Origin: Pseudobdellovibrio sp.
GTDB taxonomy: Bacteria > Bdellovibrionota > Bdellovibrionia > Bdellovibrionales > Bdellovibrionaceae
Reading direction: 5' to 3'
Assembly (NCBI GenBank): GCA_020696855.1
Contig: JAJFMT010000020.1
Location: 1 to 33,992 of the forward strand
Length of the DNA stretch: 33,992 nucleotides
Below are positions 23,501 to 30,429 of the stretch, piece by piece. The number at the start of each line of letters is the position of its first letter. Position 1 is the stretch's first letter. The notes under the pieces are model-generated. The model was not told the DNA's origin. It made no database searches and worked only from the letters and a program-made list of their open reading frames with translations. The position numbers and the translations under genes are program-made.

Positions 23501-23740
23501 AATGAAGAAAGCAAAAAGGCTTACATGGCCGAAATTCAAAAGATCATTGCTCCTTTTCAAACAAAAGCAGAAGAGAGCTTCAAGCTTTCAGTAGACCGTG
23601 CGTGGGAGCTTCAGGCCTATCCTCCTGAGTACCAAAGAGCTTATGCTTATATGAACAAGAAGAATCCTCAGCAGTATTACGACGGCGGTGAATCAGCAGC
23701 TGATGTAAGACGCATGGACTGGATGGTGGAAAATGACTAA
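20546..23740 (+). CDS. gltD: Large periplasmic TPR protein, GltD/AgmU-like
   Basis: This is the largest protein in the window (1064 residues). A signal peptide covers about residues 1-24; an in-frame ATG four codons in is an alternative start. The mature part is almost entirely helical TPR-type repeats. Clear units include ALFFLGYNYFELGDGNKGAS, AHFAMGESLFEGEKWVNAYK, ALYKAAWCLYRLGKTEEGIK, FYYGELLYDMQKFAEAANEY, RFRVARLYYLTNNFKEAEQY and ARRLLAKMYQDSGMFEEAGN. This suggests a long superhelix suited to spanning the periplasm. GltD (AgmU) of Myxococcus is a periplasmic TPR protein of similar size, encoded just before the TPR lipoprotein GltE; that order is repeated here. The stop overlaps the next start by eight bases. 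The Glt name is inferred from size, repeats and order. Confidence 0.78.
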   Translation: MHKNMKSITIFILAHLLSTSAIAQQTAQAPDKKTTLGDLIKKVKDESRQLQINKTQKNSVVVPDTKALFEEKKDTNLAAVKPPKLSEIYESDNKDKIEYEKTLNQQISELYKLTQKFKNSQNRGELWLRLAELYVEKANIVDTRKQNEYDNKLRDFQTGKTQVKPVLDMAEARDFNKKAIQLYEWFLRDFPKDTKVPQALFFLGYNYFELGDGNKGASYYLTLTDKYPTSSFTGEAHFAMGESLFEGEKWVNAYKEYAYLIKDQKNSLHTVALYKAAWCLYRLGKTEEGIKYLDYIVKTGQRKAQQVNSGGGKRINTARLEAESLKDLVIFLADAGDHKRVINYFSSLGIKNFKDYIEKYAYLLADKGNREGAKDVFKYLIGLDPNSKKAFEYQYQIVQNYFFAKNSPDFRLELYRWIISYNAKSNWYKTNETDQAFIEKCNQLRELTLRNYVLQQHQAAQNSRAEFSRQTTEQGYRLYFQEFSKSAQAADMHFYYGELLYDMQKFAEAANEYAAVVDTNPNSQFAEKASQNLLLAIEKVLPKDEELQKKVGNSTDPVPLDPISEKFVKAAKWNLEKFPKSANAGEIRFRVARLYYLTNNFKEAEQYFKEVVAMHPNTKIADYSANLLLDIYNLRNDYNGLEKMGNELLKNEYIANSKTGGDIRLVLEKSSFKRGQNLELEKKFLESAQQFQGFAMAHPKSELAGIAFFNAGVNFERAARNKDAIINYKKVIASNDKSLATFKPKARRLLAKMYQDSGMFEEAGNLYSELVRESPRDPLAMNYQYNSALMFEMAGKSALAVREYNKYRENNQNQAENAAVVFKIANIKRLENKLGEAYDQYALYEQYSAAKPEKKVEATYRMYEINRKLRKQVDLPTVEVKMRNNIQRTPAEKRGVVNTYLAKVKLDQAKETFNKLKSIQIPSNPAKQKAAVDQKLEIVNALNNQLGIIIKLESSEEIVSSLAILGEANQHIADAFLSVPVPSNLNEESKKAYMAEIQKIIAPFQTKAEESFKLSVDRAWELQAYPPEYQRAYAYMNKKNPQQYYDGGESAADVRRMDWMVEND

Positions 23741-24581
23741 AATATTATTATCTTGTATCGTCTCATTGGTTTTATTTTCGTGCGGAACAGCGCCTAAGCA
23801 GCAAGAGGCTGAAAGACCTAAAGCGCCTGAAAAGACAGAGCCTAAAAAAGACGGCAAAGTTGAAATGAAGCCGGTCGTAGGCGAAACAAAAGCTGAACCT
23901 GAAGAAGTTAAGCCTGCAAAATACGAAGCCTTGGACCAGGCAATCAAATCAGGAAATGAAGACCGCATTCGAAACGCGAGTGTCGATATCCTTCAGACCA
24001 ATCCAAAAGATGTAAAAGCGCTTAATTCTCTTGCGATGTTGCAGTTTAAAAAAGGCAACTATGAGGCCGCGGCGGTTATCTTAGATAAAGTTTTATCAAT
24101 CGATGCCCAGTCATCAGCGGCCTATGCGAATTTAGGACTGATCAATCTGGTGCGAAATGATAAAGCAGCAGCTATCGGATTCTTTAAGAAATCTTTAGAA
24201 TTCGACAGTAAAAACTATGCAGCCGGTGCAAATTTGGGTTCGATTTATGTAAAAGAAAAAGATTTTGCGAAAGCGATTGTCGCTCTTGATAATGTAGTTG
24301 ATGATACCGACGCTGAAGAAGGATCGTTAACGAATTATGCAATCGCACTTACTGCAACAGGAAAAGCGGCGGAAGCAGCTTCAATCTACGACAGAATTCT
24401 GAAAAAAAATCCAAGCAGCAAGAGTGCGATGCTGAATTTGGCTGTCGTGTACATCGAAAAACTAAACAAGTTTGAGGATGGACTGGACCTTGTAAACAGA
24501 CTAAAGTTCGTAGGAGCTGACAATGAGTCCCGTCAAGTAATAAAGGATTTGGAAAATAAAGCAAAAGCTGGTTTAAAATAG
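23733..24581 (+). CDS. gltE: TPR lipoprotein, GltE/AglT-like
   Basis: This 282-residue protein has a lipoprotein signal ending in LVLFSC, with the lipidated cysteine at C17. A Pro/Glu/Lys-rich linker (about 20-60) follows, then TPR repeats. Examples are VKALNSLAMLQFKKGNYEAAAVILDKV, AAYANLGLINLVRNDKAAAI, AAGANLGSIYVKEKDFAKAI and LTNYAIALTATGKAAEAASI. It is predicted to sit on the inner face of the outer membrane, or on the inner membrane, and bind partner proteins. AglT (GltE) of Myxococcus is a TPR protein required for gliding and is encoded right after GltD. Size, lipobox and order all match. It overlaps the gltD stop by eight bases, which argues for coupled synthesis of the two TPR partners. 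Confidence 0.78.
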   Translation: MTKILLSCIVSLVLFSCGTAPKQQEAERPKAPEKTEPKKDGKVEMKPVVGETKAEPEEVKPAKYEALDQAIKSGNEDRIRNASVDILQTNPKDVKALNSLAMLQFKKGNYEAAAVILDKVLSIDAQSSAAYANLGLINLVRNDKAAAIGFFKKSLEFDSKNYAAGANLGSIYVKEKDFAKAIVALDNVVDDTDAEEGSLTNYAIALTATGKAAEAASIYDRILKKNPSSKSAMLNLAVVYIEKLNKFEDGLDLVNRLKFVGADNESRQVIKDLENKAKAGLK

Positions 24582-24595
24582 GTAACGGAGTTTAG

Positions 24596-24925
24596 ATGTT
24601 TCAACTCAGATGGTTCTTCAAGATAACTCTCCTCATGTTTTTCTGTGCAAATCTGCGCGCAGAAACTCCAATTGATGCACAGGTTAAACAGAACACCGCA
24701 GCACTTGAAGAAACTAATCAAGATCAAAAAAGTAAGGTAGAAAAAAAACAAACGTTGAACTTCGAAGACGAACTCATTGAAGGAACAGCTCAGAAGCCCG
24801 ATTTATTTTATATGTTTCAAAAAAATAATTTTAGATTTAAGAAGTTAATTAAATTGCGCGAGAACTTTTTACCTGAGATGGCTCGTAATGCAGAAGACAT
24901 CCAAAGATTAAGGGGCGGACGGTGA
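24596..24925 (+). CDS. Small exported or membrane-anchored protein in the GltF position
   Basis: This 109-residue protein has an N-terminal hydrophobic segment (about 7-20, FFKITLLMFFCANLRA) that could be a signal peptide or an anchor. The rest is polar and charged, with a predicted coiled or helical part (about 30-55). A distinctive end reads LIEGTAQKPDLFYMFQKNN and then IKLRENFLPEMARNAEDIQR. I have a recollection of similar 'ELIEGxxxxPD...LRxNFxPEM' segments in myxobacterial gliding loci, between the GltE and GltG genes, but cannot verify it. The GTGA overlap with gltG and the 14-base gap from gltE put it firmly inside the operon. It is a real gene by context; the function is unknown. Confidence 0.65.
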   Translation: MFQLRWFFKITLLMFFCANLRAETPIDAQVKQNTAALEETNQDQKSKVEKKQTLNFEDELIEGTAQKPDLFYMFQKNNFRFKKLIKLRENFLPEMARNAEDIQRLRGGR

Positions 24926-26928
24926 GTTCATCTCCTCTTTTATTCAGAATTTATAAGAATGGTCAGATTCACGTTGTAAAGCAGTTCGTTAATGAACAAC
25001 GAATTGTTATCGGACATGGATCCGGTGTTAACATCGATTTACAGGCGCCGGAAGTATCTTCTATTCATTGCGCGATCGAAAAACGTGACGACGGTTACTA
25101 CATCTGTGACCTCGGATCAGAACAAGGTACTTATCTTGAAGGTCAATCTGTTGTCGATCAGCCGATCGCTTCAGGAGATCACTTCCAAGTTGGCCCGTTT
25201 GACATCTACTTCCTTTTAGGAAATCAAAAAAATATCGAGCTCGACGAAAAAGACAGAAGCTCATCTGATAAAGACAGAGGAGTGGCGCAACAGCCTGTTC
25301 CTCCGCCGCAGCAACCGAAGCCGGCAGCTCCGCCTGCGGAAAAGCAAGGTAAAGCAGCCTCTGCGGCAGAGCCCCGCGCTCAGCAGCAGGCGAAGCCTTC
25401 TAAGCAAGGCTCTGCGACTTCTGTTATGGCTGCTGCACCCGCAGCGGCTGCATCATCAAAACGAATTCTTGGCCCTGCAAATTCATTAAAAGATATCATT
25501 CGCCCTGTAGCGGGTTCTCGCGCTGAAGTTATTGTTTCATGGCAAGAACGCATTATTGAGACTTATCACTTCGGTTTATCAGGCCAGCGTTCAATCGGCG
25601 CTCAAGGTGACATCGTTGTACCTGCCGGAACAGTTCCTGAAAACTGGAAGCTATTAACTTTCAAAGGCAATGACATCGAAATTGCATTGCCAAACGGAGT
25701 AACAGCTGAGGTTAACCGAAATGGCGAATTGAGCCCGGTTCGTGAAAACCGTTTTACAATTAAAAGCGGTGAAGCTGCATTCTTAACGTTGGCAAATAAT
25801 CTGCAATTAGCTATTCGTTTCGCTCCGAAAGCGCCGATTATGCTTCTGGATTCTCCTTTCGTATTAGGAGTTACAGAATTCGCAGGTGTTTTAGCCGCAT
25901 TGATTCTGGCTGTACTTACTAGCTTAATCGTTTCTGTTAATAAACCGAAGACAGAAGAAGCTGAAGCTCAGGTTGAGCGTTTAGCAAAAGTTGTGTTTGC
26001 TCCACGGGTAACGCCTCCTCCGATTATTCAGGAAGACACGCAGACTCAACCGCCGCAGCCTGAAAAGCCGGTAGAAGTTAAAAAAGTTGATTTGGCAGAG
26101 AAAAAAACAGAAGCCAAAACAGAAACTCCTAAGCCGGAAGAGAAAAAGCCTCAGCAGGCCAATTCAGGTAAAGCGAGCGATGTTAAACCAAAAGATCCTA
26201 AGCTGACTAAAAAAATGTTCACAGCGACTAAATCGGGCGGAGCCATTAAAACCACTGATCAAAATGCAGCGAACATGAAATCTAAAGAGCCGGATGTTCA
26301 AAACACCGGTCTCTTAGCAGCTTTCGGTAGCGGCGGTGCACGTAACAAACTGGATAAAGCCTACAGCGGTTCAGGTGAGTTACTTGGTGCCGGCGAAAAA
26401 GCAACCGGAACTTCAGGTTTCAATTCAAACCGTAGCGGTGATGATTTAGGTTCAAGAGCTAAAGATACGGGTGCCGGAGGGGCCGGCACTGCTACTCAAG
26501 GTATCGCAGGCGTTGGAACACAAGGCCGCGGAACCGGTATGACCGGTTCTGGCGCAGGCATGGGTTTCGGTGACAAAGGAAAAGTGCAGATCGAAGCCGG
26601 TGGTAACGAAGAGAACTTTACAGGTACCATCGACAAAGAAGCTGTACGACGTGTTGTTAAGTCTGCATTAGCGCAGTTCAAAGCGTGTTACGAAAAAGAA
26701 TACCGCATGAACTCGAAGCTTGAAGGTAAAGTTGTTGTTCAGTGGGAAATCCATGAGCAAGGCGTTGCCAAAAACGCGCAGATCGTTCGCGTTAAATCAA
26801 CTATTAATAATTCTGCCGTGGAAGAATGTGTGAAAAACCGAATGATGGCTCTGAAATTTCCAGAGCCGCCGCCGGGAACCGCAGCAGAAGTTACGTACCC
26901 ATTTATTTTTCAAGGCCAAAAACTTTAG
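24922..26928 (+). CDS. gltG: FHA-domain, single-TM, TonB-like-tail protein GltG/PglI
   Basis: This 668-residue protein links the cytoplasm to the periplasm. Residues 25-100 are an FHA domain, a phosphothreonine reader, with S46-x-x-H49 (SSIH), DLGSEQGTYL and a closing GPFDIYFLL. A Pro/Ala/Gln-rich linker (about 122-180) follows. A second beta-rich region (about 200-300, LSGQRSIGAQGDIVVPAG) looks like a decayed FHA fold. One TM helix lies at about 317-338, then Pro/Lys/Glu and Gly-rich linkers of the TonB type. The C-terminal domain (about 570-668) has ALAQFKACYEKEYR, GKVVVQWEIHEQGVAKNA, VEECVKNRMMALKFPEPPPGT and VTYPFIFQ, the AgmX/PglI C-terminal pattern. This is the most diagnostic Glt gene in the window. 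It starts with GTG, overlapping the preceding stop. Confidence 0.85.
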   Translation: MSSSPLLFRIYKNGQIHVVKQFVNEQRIVIGHGSGVNIDLQAPEVSSIHCAIEKRDDGYYICDLGSEQGTYLEGQSVVDQPIASGDHFQVGPFDIYFLLGNQKNIELDEKDRSSSDKDRGVAQQPVPPPQQPKPAAPPAEKQGKAASAAEPRAQQQAKPSKQGSATSVMAAAPAAAASSKRILGPANSLKDIIRPVAGSRAEVIVSWQERIIETYHFGLSGQRSIGAQGDIVVPAGTVPENWKLLTFKGNDIEIALPNGVTAEVNRNGELSPVRENRFTIKSGEAAFLTLANNLQLAIRFAPKAPIMLLDSPFVLGVTEFAGVLAALILAVLTSLIVSVNKPKTEEAEAQVERLAKVVFAPRVTPPPIIQEDTQTQPPQPEKPVEVKKVDLAEKKTEAKTETPKPEEKKPQQANSGKASDVKPKDPKLTKKMFTATKSGGAIKTTDQNAANMKSKEPDVQNTGLLAAFGSGGARNKLDKAYSGSGELLGAGEKATGTSGFNSNRSGDDLGSRAKDTGAGGAGTATQGIAGVGTQGRGTGMTGSGAGMGFGDKGKVQIEAGGNEENFTGTIDKEAVRRVVKSALAQFKACYEKEYRMNSKLEGKVVVQWEIHEQGVAKNAQIVRVKSTINNSAVEECVKNRMMALKFPEPPPGTAAEVTYPFIFQGQKL

Positions 26929-26940
26929 AGGAGGACTATC

Positions 26941-27609
26941 GTGAACCCAGTTGTTAACCAAGCAGAAAATATGAATCCGATTTTGCGAGCATTCGCAGAG
27001 GGTGGATTTGTAATGTACGTGATTCTTGTGATCGGAGCAGTTGCTTTGGCGCTGATTATCAGCCGCTTTATGGCTCTCAAATCATTAAGAATCGACAAGA
27101 AAGAATTTTCGGATCAAGTTTTCAGAATGATCCTGGGCGGAGATCTTCGCCAGGCGATTTCTTACTGTGATTCAAAACAGGCTCCCTTATCTAACACTGT
27201 TAAGTCAGGATTAGTTCAAGTCATGAACAAGCGCCCTGATGAAGAAGTTCAGGTAGCGATGGATGCGGCTGTATTGAGAGAAATGCCGAAGCTGGAAGGT
27301 TTGACTTCATTCCTTGCGGTTCTTGGTAACATTGCCGTGTTAGCGGGTCTCTTGGGTACAATCTTAGGTATGATCGGTTCATTCCGTGCGGTTTCAACTG
27401 CTGACCCTGCAACAAAAGCTCAATTATTATCTGAAGGTATCGCGCATGCCTTGAACTGTACTGCCTTTGGTCTGATCGTTGCCGTAACTGCCATTCTTTT
27501 CTATGGTTTGTTTCAGCACATGATTCAGAAATCTGAGAATGAAATGTTAGAAACAAGCATGACACTTATGAATCTTGTTGCATCTAACAGAGACAAATTA
27601 AGAGATTAA
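26941..27609 (+). CDS. aglR: TolQ/ExbB/MotA-family motor protein, AglR-like
   Basis: This is the five-subunit-ring part of a proton-driven motor in the inner membrane. The 222-residue protein starts with GTG after a strong GAGGAGG ribosome site. It has three TM helices. TM1 is at about 23-42, TM2 is in FLAVLGNIAVLAGLLGTILG, and TM3 is in TAFGLIVAVTAILFYGLF, with a cytoplasmic loop of about 75 residues between TM1 and TM2. The TLLGT/GMIGSF pattern near TM2 and ALNCTAFGLIVAV near TM3 are classic TolQ/ExbB signatures. Two TolR-type partners follow immediately. In Myxococcus AglR, with AglQ and AglS, powers gliding. The motor class is certain; the Agl name follows from GltG and the TPR genes in the same operon, since Tol-Pal partners (TolB, Pal) are absent. 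Confidence 0.85.
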   Translation: MNPVVNQAENMNPILRAFAEGGFVMYVILVIGAVALALIISRFMALKSLRIDKKEFSDQVFRMILGGDLRQAISYCDSKQAPLSNTVKSGLVQVMNKRPDEEVQVAMDAAVLREMPKLEGLTSFLAVLGNIAVLAGLLGTILGMIGSFRAVSTADPATKAQLLSEGIAHALNCTAFGLIVAVTAILFYGLFQHMIQKSENEMLETSMTLMNLVASNRDKLRD

Positions 27610-27633
27610 TTTTACCGGAAGGAATAGCTCCAT

Positions 27634-28110
27634 ATGGCACACATAGATTCAGGTGGCGGAAGAGGCAGAGATACCAACGTAGAGTTAAATCTCGTTCCGT
27701 TTATCGATTTGATGTCAGTATTGATTACATTCTTGCTGATTTCTGCCGTATGGACTCAGGTTTCGATGATTCAGCTTGGCGCTTCGTTTGCGTCACCGAA
27801 AAATGAATCTCAACAGGAGATCACTCCTCCTCCGAACGAAGATGTCGTTTTACGTGTCGATGTAGTAGCTGCCGGTTATGTTCTTAAAATCGGTAATCAA
27901 ACAAAACCAATTCCTAAGTTAGATCCTGAAACTTACGACGTTGCGACCCTAACAAACGAGTTGCAACAAGTTAAAAAGAAATATCCTGATAAGCCGGGTG
28001 TGAAGCTCGCAATTGCGGACGAGATTTTTTACGATCACGTTGTAAAAGCAATGGACGCCGGCTTGAAAGCAGGATTCGCACCTGAATTGCTGACAGGGGG
28101 ACCTTACTAA
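27634..28110 (+). CDS. aglQ: TolR/ExbD-family motor protein, AglQ-like
   Basis: This 158-residue inner-membrane protein has a short cytoplasmic N-terminus and a single TM helix with the channel aspartate at D25 (LVPFIDLMSVLITFLLIS). The periplasmic domain (about 55-158) ends in KLAIADEIFYDHVVKAMDAGLKAGF, which matches the TolR/ExbD C-terminal fold. It pairs with the TolQ-like protein encoded just before it; proton passage past D25 is expected to drive the motor. A GGAAGGAATAG ribosome region precedes the ATG. The stop overlaps the next start by one base (TAATG). Whether it corresponds to AglQ or AglS is assigned by order only. Confidence 0.83.
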   Translation: MAHIDSGGGRGRDTNVELNLVPFIDLMSVLITFLLISAVWTQVSMIQLGASFASPKNESQQEITPPPNEDVVLRVDVVAAGYVLKIGNQTKPIPKLDPETYDVATLTNELQQVKKKYPDKPGVKLAIADEIFYDHVVKAMDAGLKAGFAPELLTGGPY

Positions 28111-28718
28111 TGGCTATTTACAATCCTGGTAAGCGCCACCGTAATCATAAATTATTAAGCCGTCGCGGCGGTAAGCGTGCTGTTACTGCAATACTTTCAC
28201 TTACGGCGATGGTTGATATGTTCACCGTTCTCGTTATCTTCCTGTTACAGAATTACAATACAACAGGCGAAATTCTTTATATTCCGAAAGATGTTGTTCT
28301 CCCAAAAGCGAACCGTGTTTTAGAATTGAAGCCATCGGTTGTTGTGACAGTAACGGCAAAAGAAGTTCTGTTAGACAGAACTCCAGTGGCTACATTTGAA
28401 GAAGTAAAACAAGCGACTGACTGGGTGATTCCGAATCTACGTGATCAAACCAGAGATATGCTCTTAAAAGCAAAAGCTGACCAAGAACAAAAATTACAAA
28501 GCAAACTCAGCAAAGTTGTGGATAAAACTCTCGGTAAAGAAGAGGAAGATCCTGAAGCCTGGAGAAAAGTTACAATTCAGGCCGATAAACAGATTGATTA
28601 CTTAACGCTTAAGAAAATTATGTATTCCATCTATGAAGCGGGTGGCGGGCCAATCAACTTTGCTGTAGCAAAAGATCTTGAAGCAAATGACATGGCTGTC
28701 GAAACTGAGACTAAGTAG
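28110..28718 (+). CDS. aglS: Second TolR/ExbD-family motor protein, AglS-like
   Basis: This 202-residue protein has a basic N-terminus and one TM helix with the aspartate D36 in SLTAMVDMFTVLVIFLLQNY. The periplasmic part carries an inserted helical, charged segment (about 120-155, rich in Lys, Gln and Glu) compared with its neighbour. It ends in ADKQIDYLTLKKIMYSIYEAGGGPINFAV, the TolR-like terminal fold. Two different TolR-like subunits per motor are a hallmark of the Agl system, as opposed to Tol or Exb, which have one. The ATG overlaps the preceding stop by one base. The 3' end overlaps the next reading frame by 32 bases if that gene starts at its ATG, which is an unusually long overlap. 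Confidence 0.83.
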   Translation: MAIYNPGKRHRNHKLLSRRGGKRAVTAILSLTAMVDMFTVLVIFLLQNYNTTGEILYIPKDVVLPKANRVLELKPSVVVTVTAKEVLLDRTPVATFEEVKQATDWVIPNLRDQTRDMLLKAKADQEQKLQSKLSKVVDKTLGKEEEDPEAWRKVTIQADKQIDYLTLKKIMYSIYEAGGGPINFAVAKDLEANDMAVETETK

Positions 28719-29661
28719 ATCTTCGATCTTCGTCTTTCTTATTACCGTCGTTATTTTCGTCGAAATTATAGTGATGTCGCCGCAACTCCTTGAAAAGGAT
28801 GCGGTGGATTTCGTTGATCCCAGTTCTAACCTTCCTGTAAATGAAGAAGCAGGGAACACCGTCGAACAAAAAATGCAGGGTTTTCACCTGGTTGAAAACG
28901 ACGAGCATCAAAAAGGCTGGGAGCTATTCGGAAACGAAGCCGTTGGAAGAGCCGACGGGCAATGGATTTTAAAAAGCGTAAAAGTAAAATTCTTCAGTAA
29001 CAATCTTCCAAGTTATACAGTAACAGGTGACGTAGGAGAGATTGACGGAAAATCAAAAGACATGTGGATTCGCGGAAACGCCACCACATCCAGTGCCAAT
29101 GGCTATTCTTTCAAAACGGATACCGTCCGCTACATTGCAAATCAAAAAATCATGACCAGTGCAGACCCGGTTATTATGTCAGGGCCTGCAGATAACAGCG
29201 GCCCGGGGTTTCATCTTACCGGTGAAAAACTTCTCGTCGACATGGTTAAAAATAAAATGTCCATCCTTGAAAAAATTGTGGCCACCAAAACGATTTCAGG
29301 AAAGATGTTTCACTTAACTTCAGGCCGCGCCGATTTTTCGAACAGCGATCAGGAAGCTTCGTTTTCAGGAAGCGTTGTCATGAGGCTCGGAACAACTCTT
29401 GTTAAAGCGCCAAAAGCGGTTTTTCAGTATTCAAAATCGAAAAAATTAATCGAACGAATTATTTTAAGCAATAAAGTTGAATTTTCAGATGCCGATAAAA
29501 AGGGGTATTGCGAAGAGCTGACTTTTGATTTAGCAGAAAATAAAATGACAATGCGCGGGCAGCCGAAAGTCGTGCAAGGTGAAGATGAAATCAAAGGCCA
29601 CGAAATAGTCTTTCTCGAAGGCGGAAAAAAAGTTAAGATCAACAAAGACAACAAAAAGTAA
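28687..29661 (+). CDS. lptC: LptC fused to an LptA/OstA-like domain
   Basis: This protein is predicted to carry lipopolysaccharide from the LptBFG transporter across the periplasm. I set the start at the ATG at 28687; a TTG at 28678 is possible. One TM helix (about 11-30) anchors it. Residues about 60-185 match LptC (GFHLVENDEHQKGWELFGNEA, LKSVKVKFFSNN, YTVTGDVGEIDGKSKDMWIRGN). Residues about 205-318 match the LptA/OstA fold. Relevant segments are FHLTSGRADFSNSDQEASFSG, TLVKAPKAVFQYSKSKKLI, YCEELTFDLAENKMTMRGQP and VVQGEDEIKGHEIVFLEGGK. The total of 324 residues against about 190 for E. coli LptC supports a fusion. lptB follows 15 bases later and no separate lptA is visible in the window. The gene starts inside aglS. 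Confidence 0.85.
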   Translation: MTWLSKLRLSRSSIFVFLITVVIFVEIIVMSPQLLEKDAVDFVDPSSNLPVNEEAGNTVEQKMQGFHLVENDEHQKGWELFGNEAVGRADGQWILKSVKVKFFSNNLPSYTVTGDVGEIDGKSKDMWIRGNATTSSANGYSFKTDTVRYIANQKIMTSADPVIMSGPADNSGPGFHLTGEKLLVDMVKNKMSILEKIVATKTISGKMFHLTSGRADFSNSDQEASFSGSVVMRLGTTLVKAPKAVFQYSKSKKLIERIILSNKVEFSDADKKGYCEELTFDLAENKMTMRGQPKVVQGEDEIKGHEIVFLEGGKKVKINKDNKK

Positions 29662-29676
29662 CAATTAGGATTCACG

Positions 29677-30411
29677 TTGGACCAAAAGAAAAGTCAGCTT
29701 GTAATTAAAAATATTTCGAAGCAATACGGCGGACGCCAAGTTGTGAAAGACGCCAGTTTTCAAATTGAAAGCGGCCAGGTTGTTGGACTTCTAGGACCTA
29801 ACGGTGCAGGAAAAACCACTTCATTTTATATGGTGGTTGGGCTTGTGACTCCCGATCAGGGCACCATTTTGTTAAATGATCTTAATATAACTCAGTATCC
29901 TATGTATAAACGGGCCCGTTCCGGTCTCAGTTACCTCGCTCAGGAACCCAGCATTTTTCGTAAGCTGACTGTTGAAGAAAACATTCTCGTGGCCTTAGAA
30001 GCACATGGATATAATTCGCAGGAAGGCCGCGAAAAACTCGAGACATTGCTACAGGACTTTCGTGTGAATCACATTCGTCATTCGAAGGGTTTTGCGCTCT
30101 CAGGAGGCGAAAGACGGCGCGTTGAGATTGCCAGGGCATTGGCTGGTAATCCGCATTTTATATTGCTGGATGAGCCGTTTGCGGGTATTGATCCTATAGC
30201 CGTTGCGGATATTCAAAACATTATCCGGGAGCTCAAGGCCAAAGGTATAGGAGTTTTGATTACCGATCACAACGTGCGTGAGACTTTAGGTATTTGCGAT
30301 TATGCTTATATATTGAAGGACGGGCAAATCCAGGTTACCGGAACGTCTGAAGAAATTGCGAATTCAGACCTGGCGAAGAAGTTCTACTTAGGTGAGAACT
30401 TCCGTTTATAA
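29677..30411 (+). CDS. lptB: LPS export ABC transporter ATPase LptB
   Basis: LptB hydrolyses ATP to extract lipopolysaccharide from the inner membrane with LptF and LptG. The start is TTG at 29677 with an AGGA ribosome site six bases away. The 244-residue length matches E. coli LptB (241). Motifs: Walker A GPNGAGKT (40-47 region), Q-loop [17 protein letters not shown], signature LSGGE (141-145), Walker B FILLDE (161-166) and the switch histidine H198 in LITDHNV. The phrase [14 protein letters not shown] is characteristic of LptB rather than of amino-acid transporters. Its partners lptF/lptG are not in this window. It sits between the LptC-LptA fusion and rpoN, the same neighbourhood as in many Proteobacteria. 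Confidence 0.95.
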   Translation: MDQKKSQLVIKNISKQYGGRQVVKDASFQIESGQVVGLLGPNGAGKTTSFYMVVGLVTPDQGTILLNDLNITQYPMYKRARSGLSYLAQEPSIFRKLTVEENILVALEAHGYNSQEGREKLETLLQDFRVNHIRHSKGFALSGGERRRVEIARALAGNPHFILLDEPFAGIDPIAVADIQNIIRELKAKGIGVLITDHNVRETLGICDYAYILKDGQIQVTGTSEEIANSDLAKKFYLGENFRL

Positions 30412-30429
30412 GAGGGGTTTAAAAGTAAA

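Noticed and set aside
26941..28718. Reading the TolQ-TolR-TolR genes as the Tol-Pal system
   Set aside because: Two TolR-like genes follow one TolQ-like gene, tolA, tolB and pal are absent, and GltG-type and TPR genes are adjacent.
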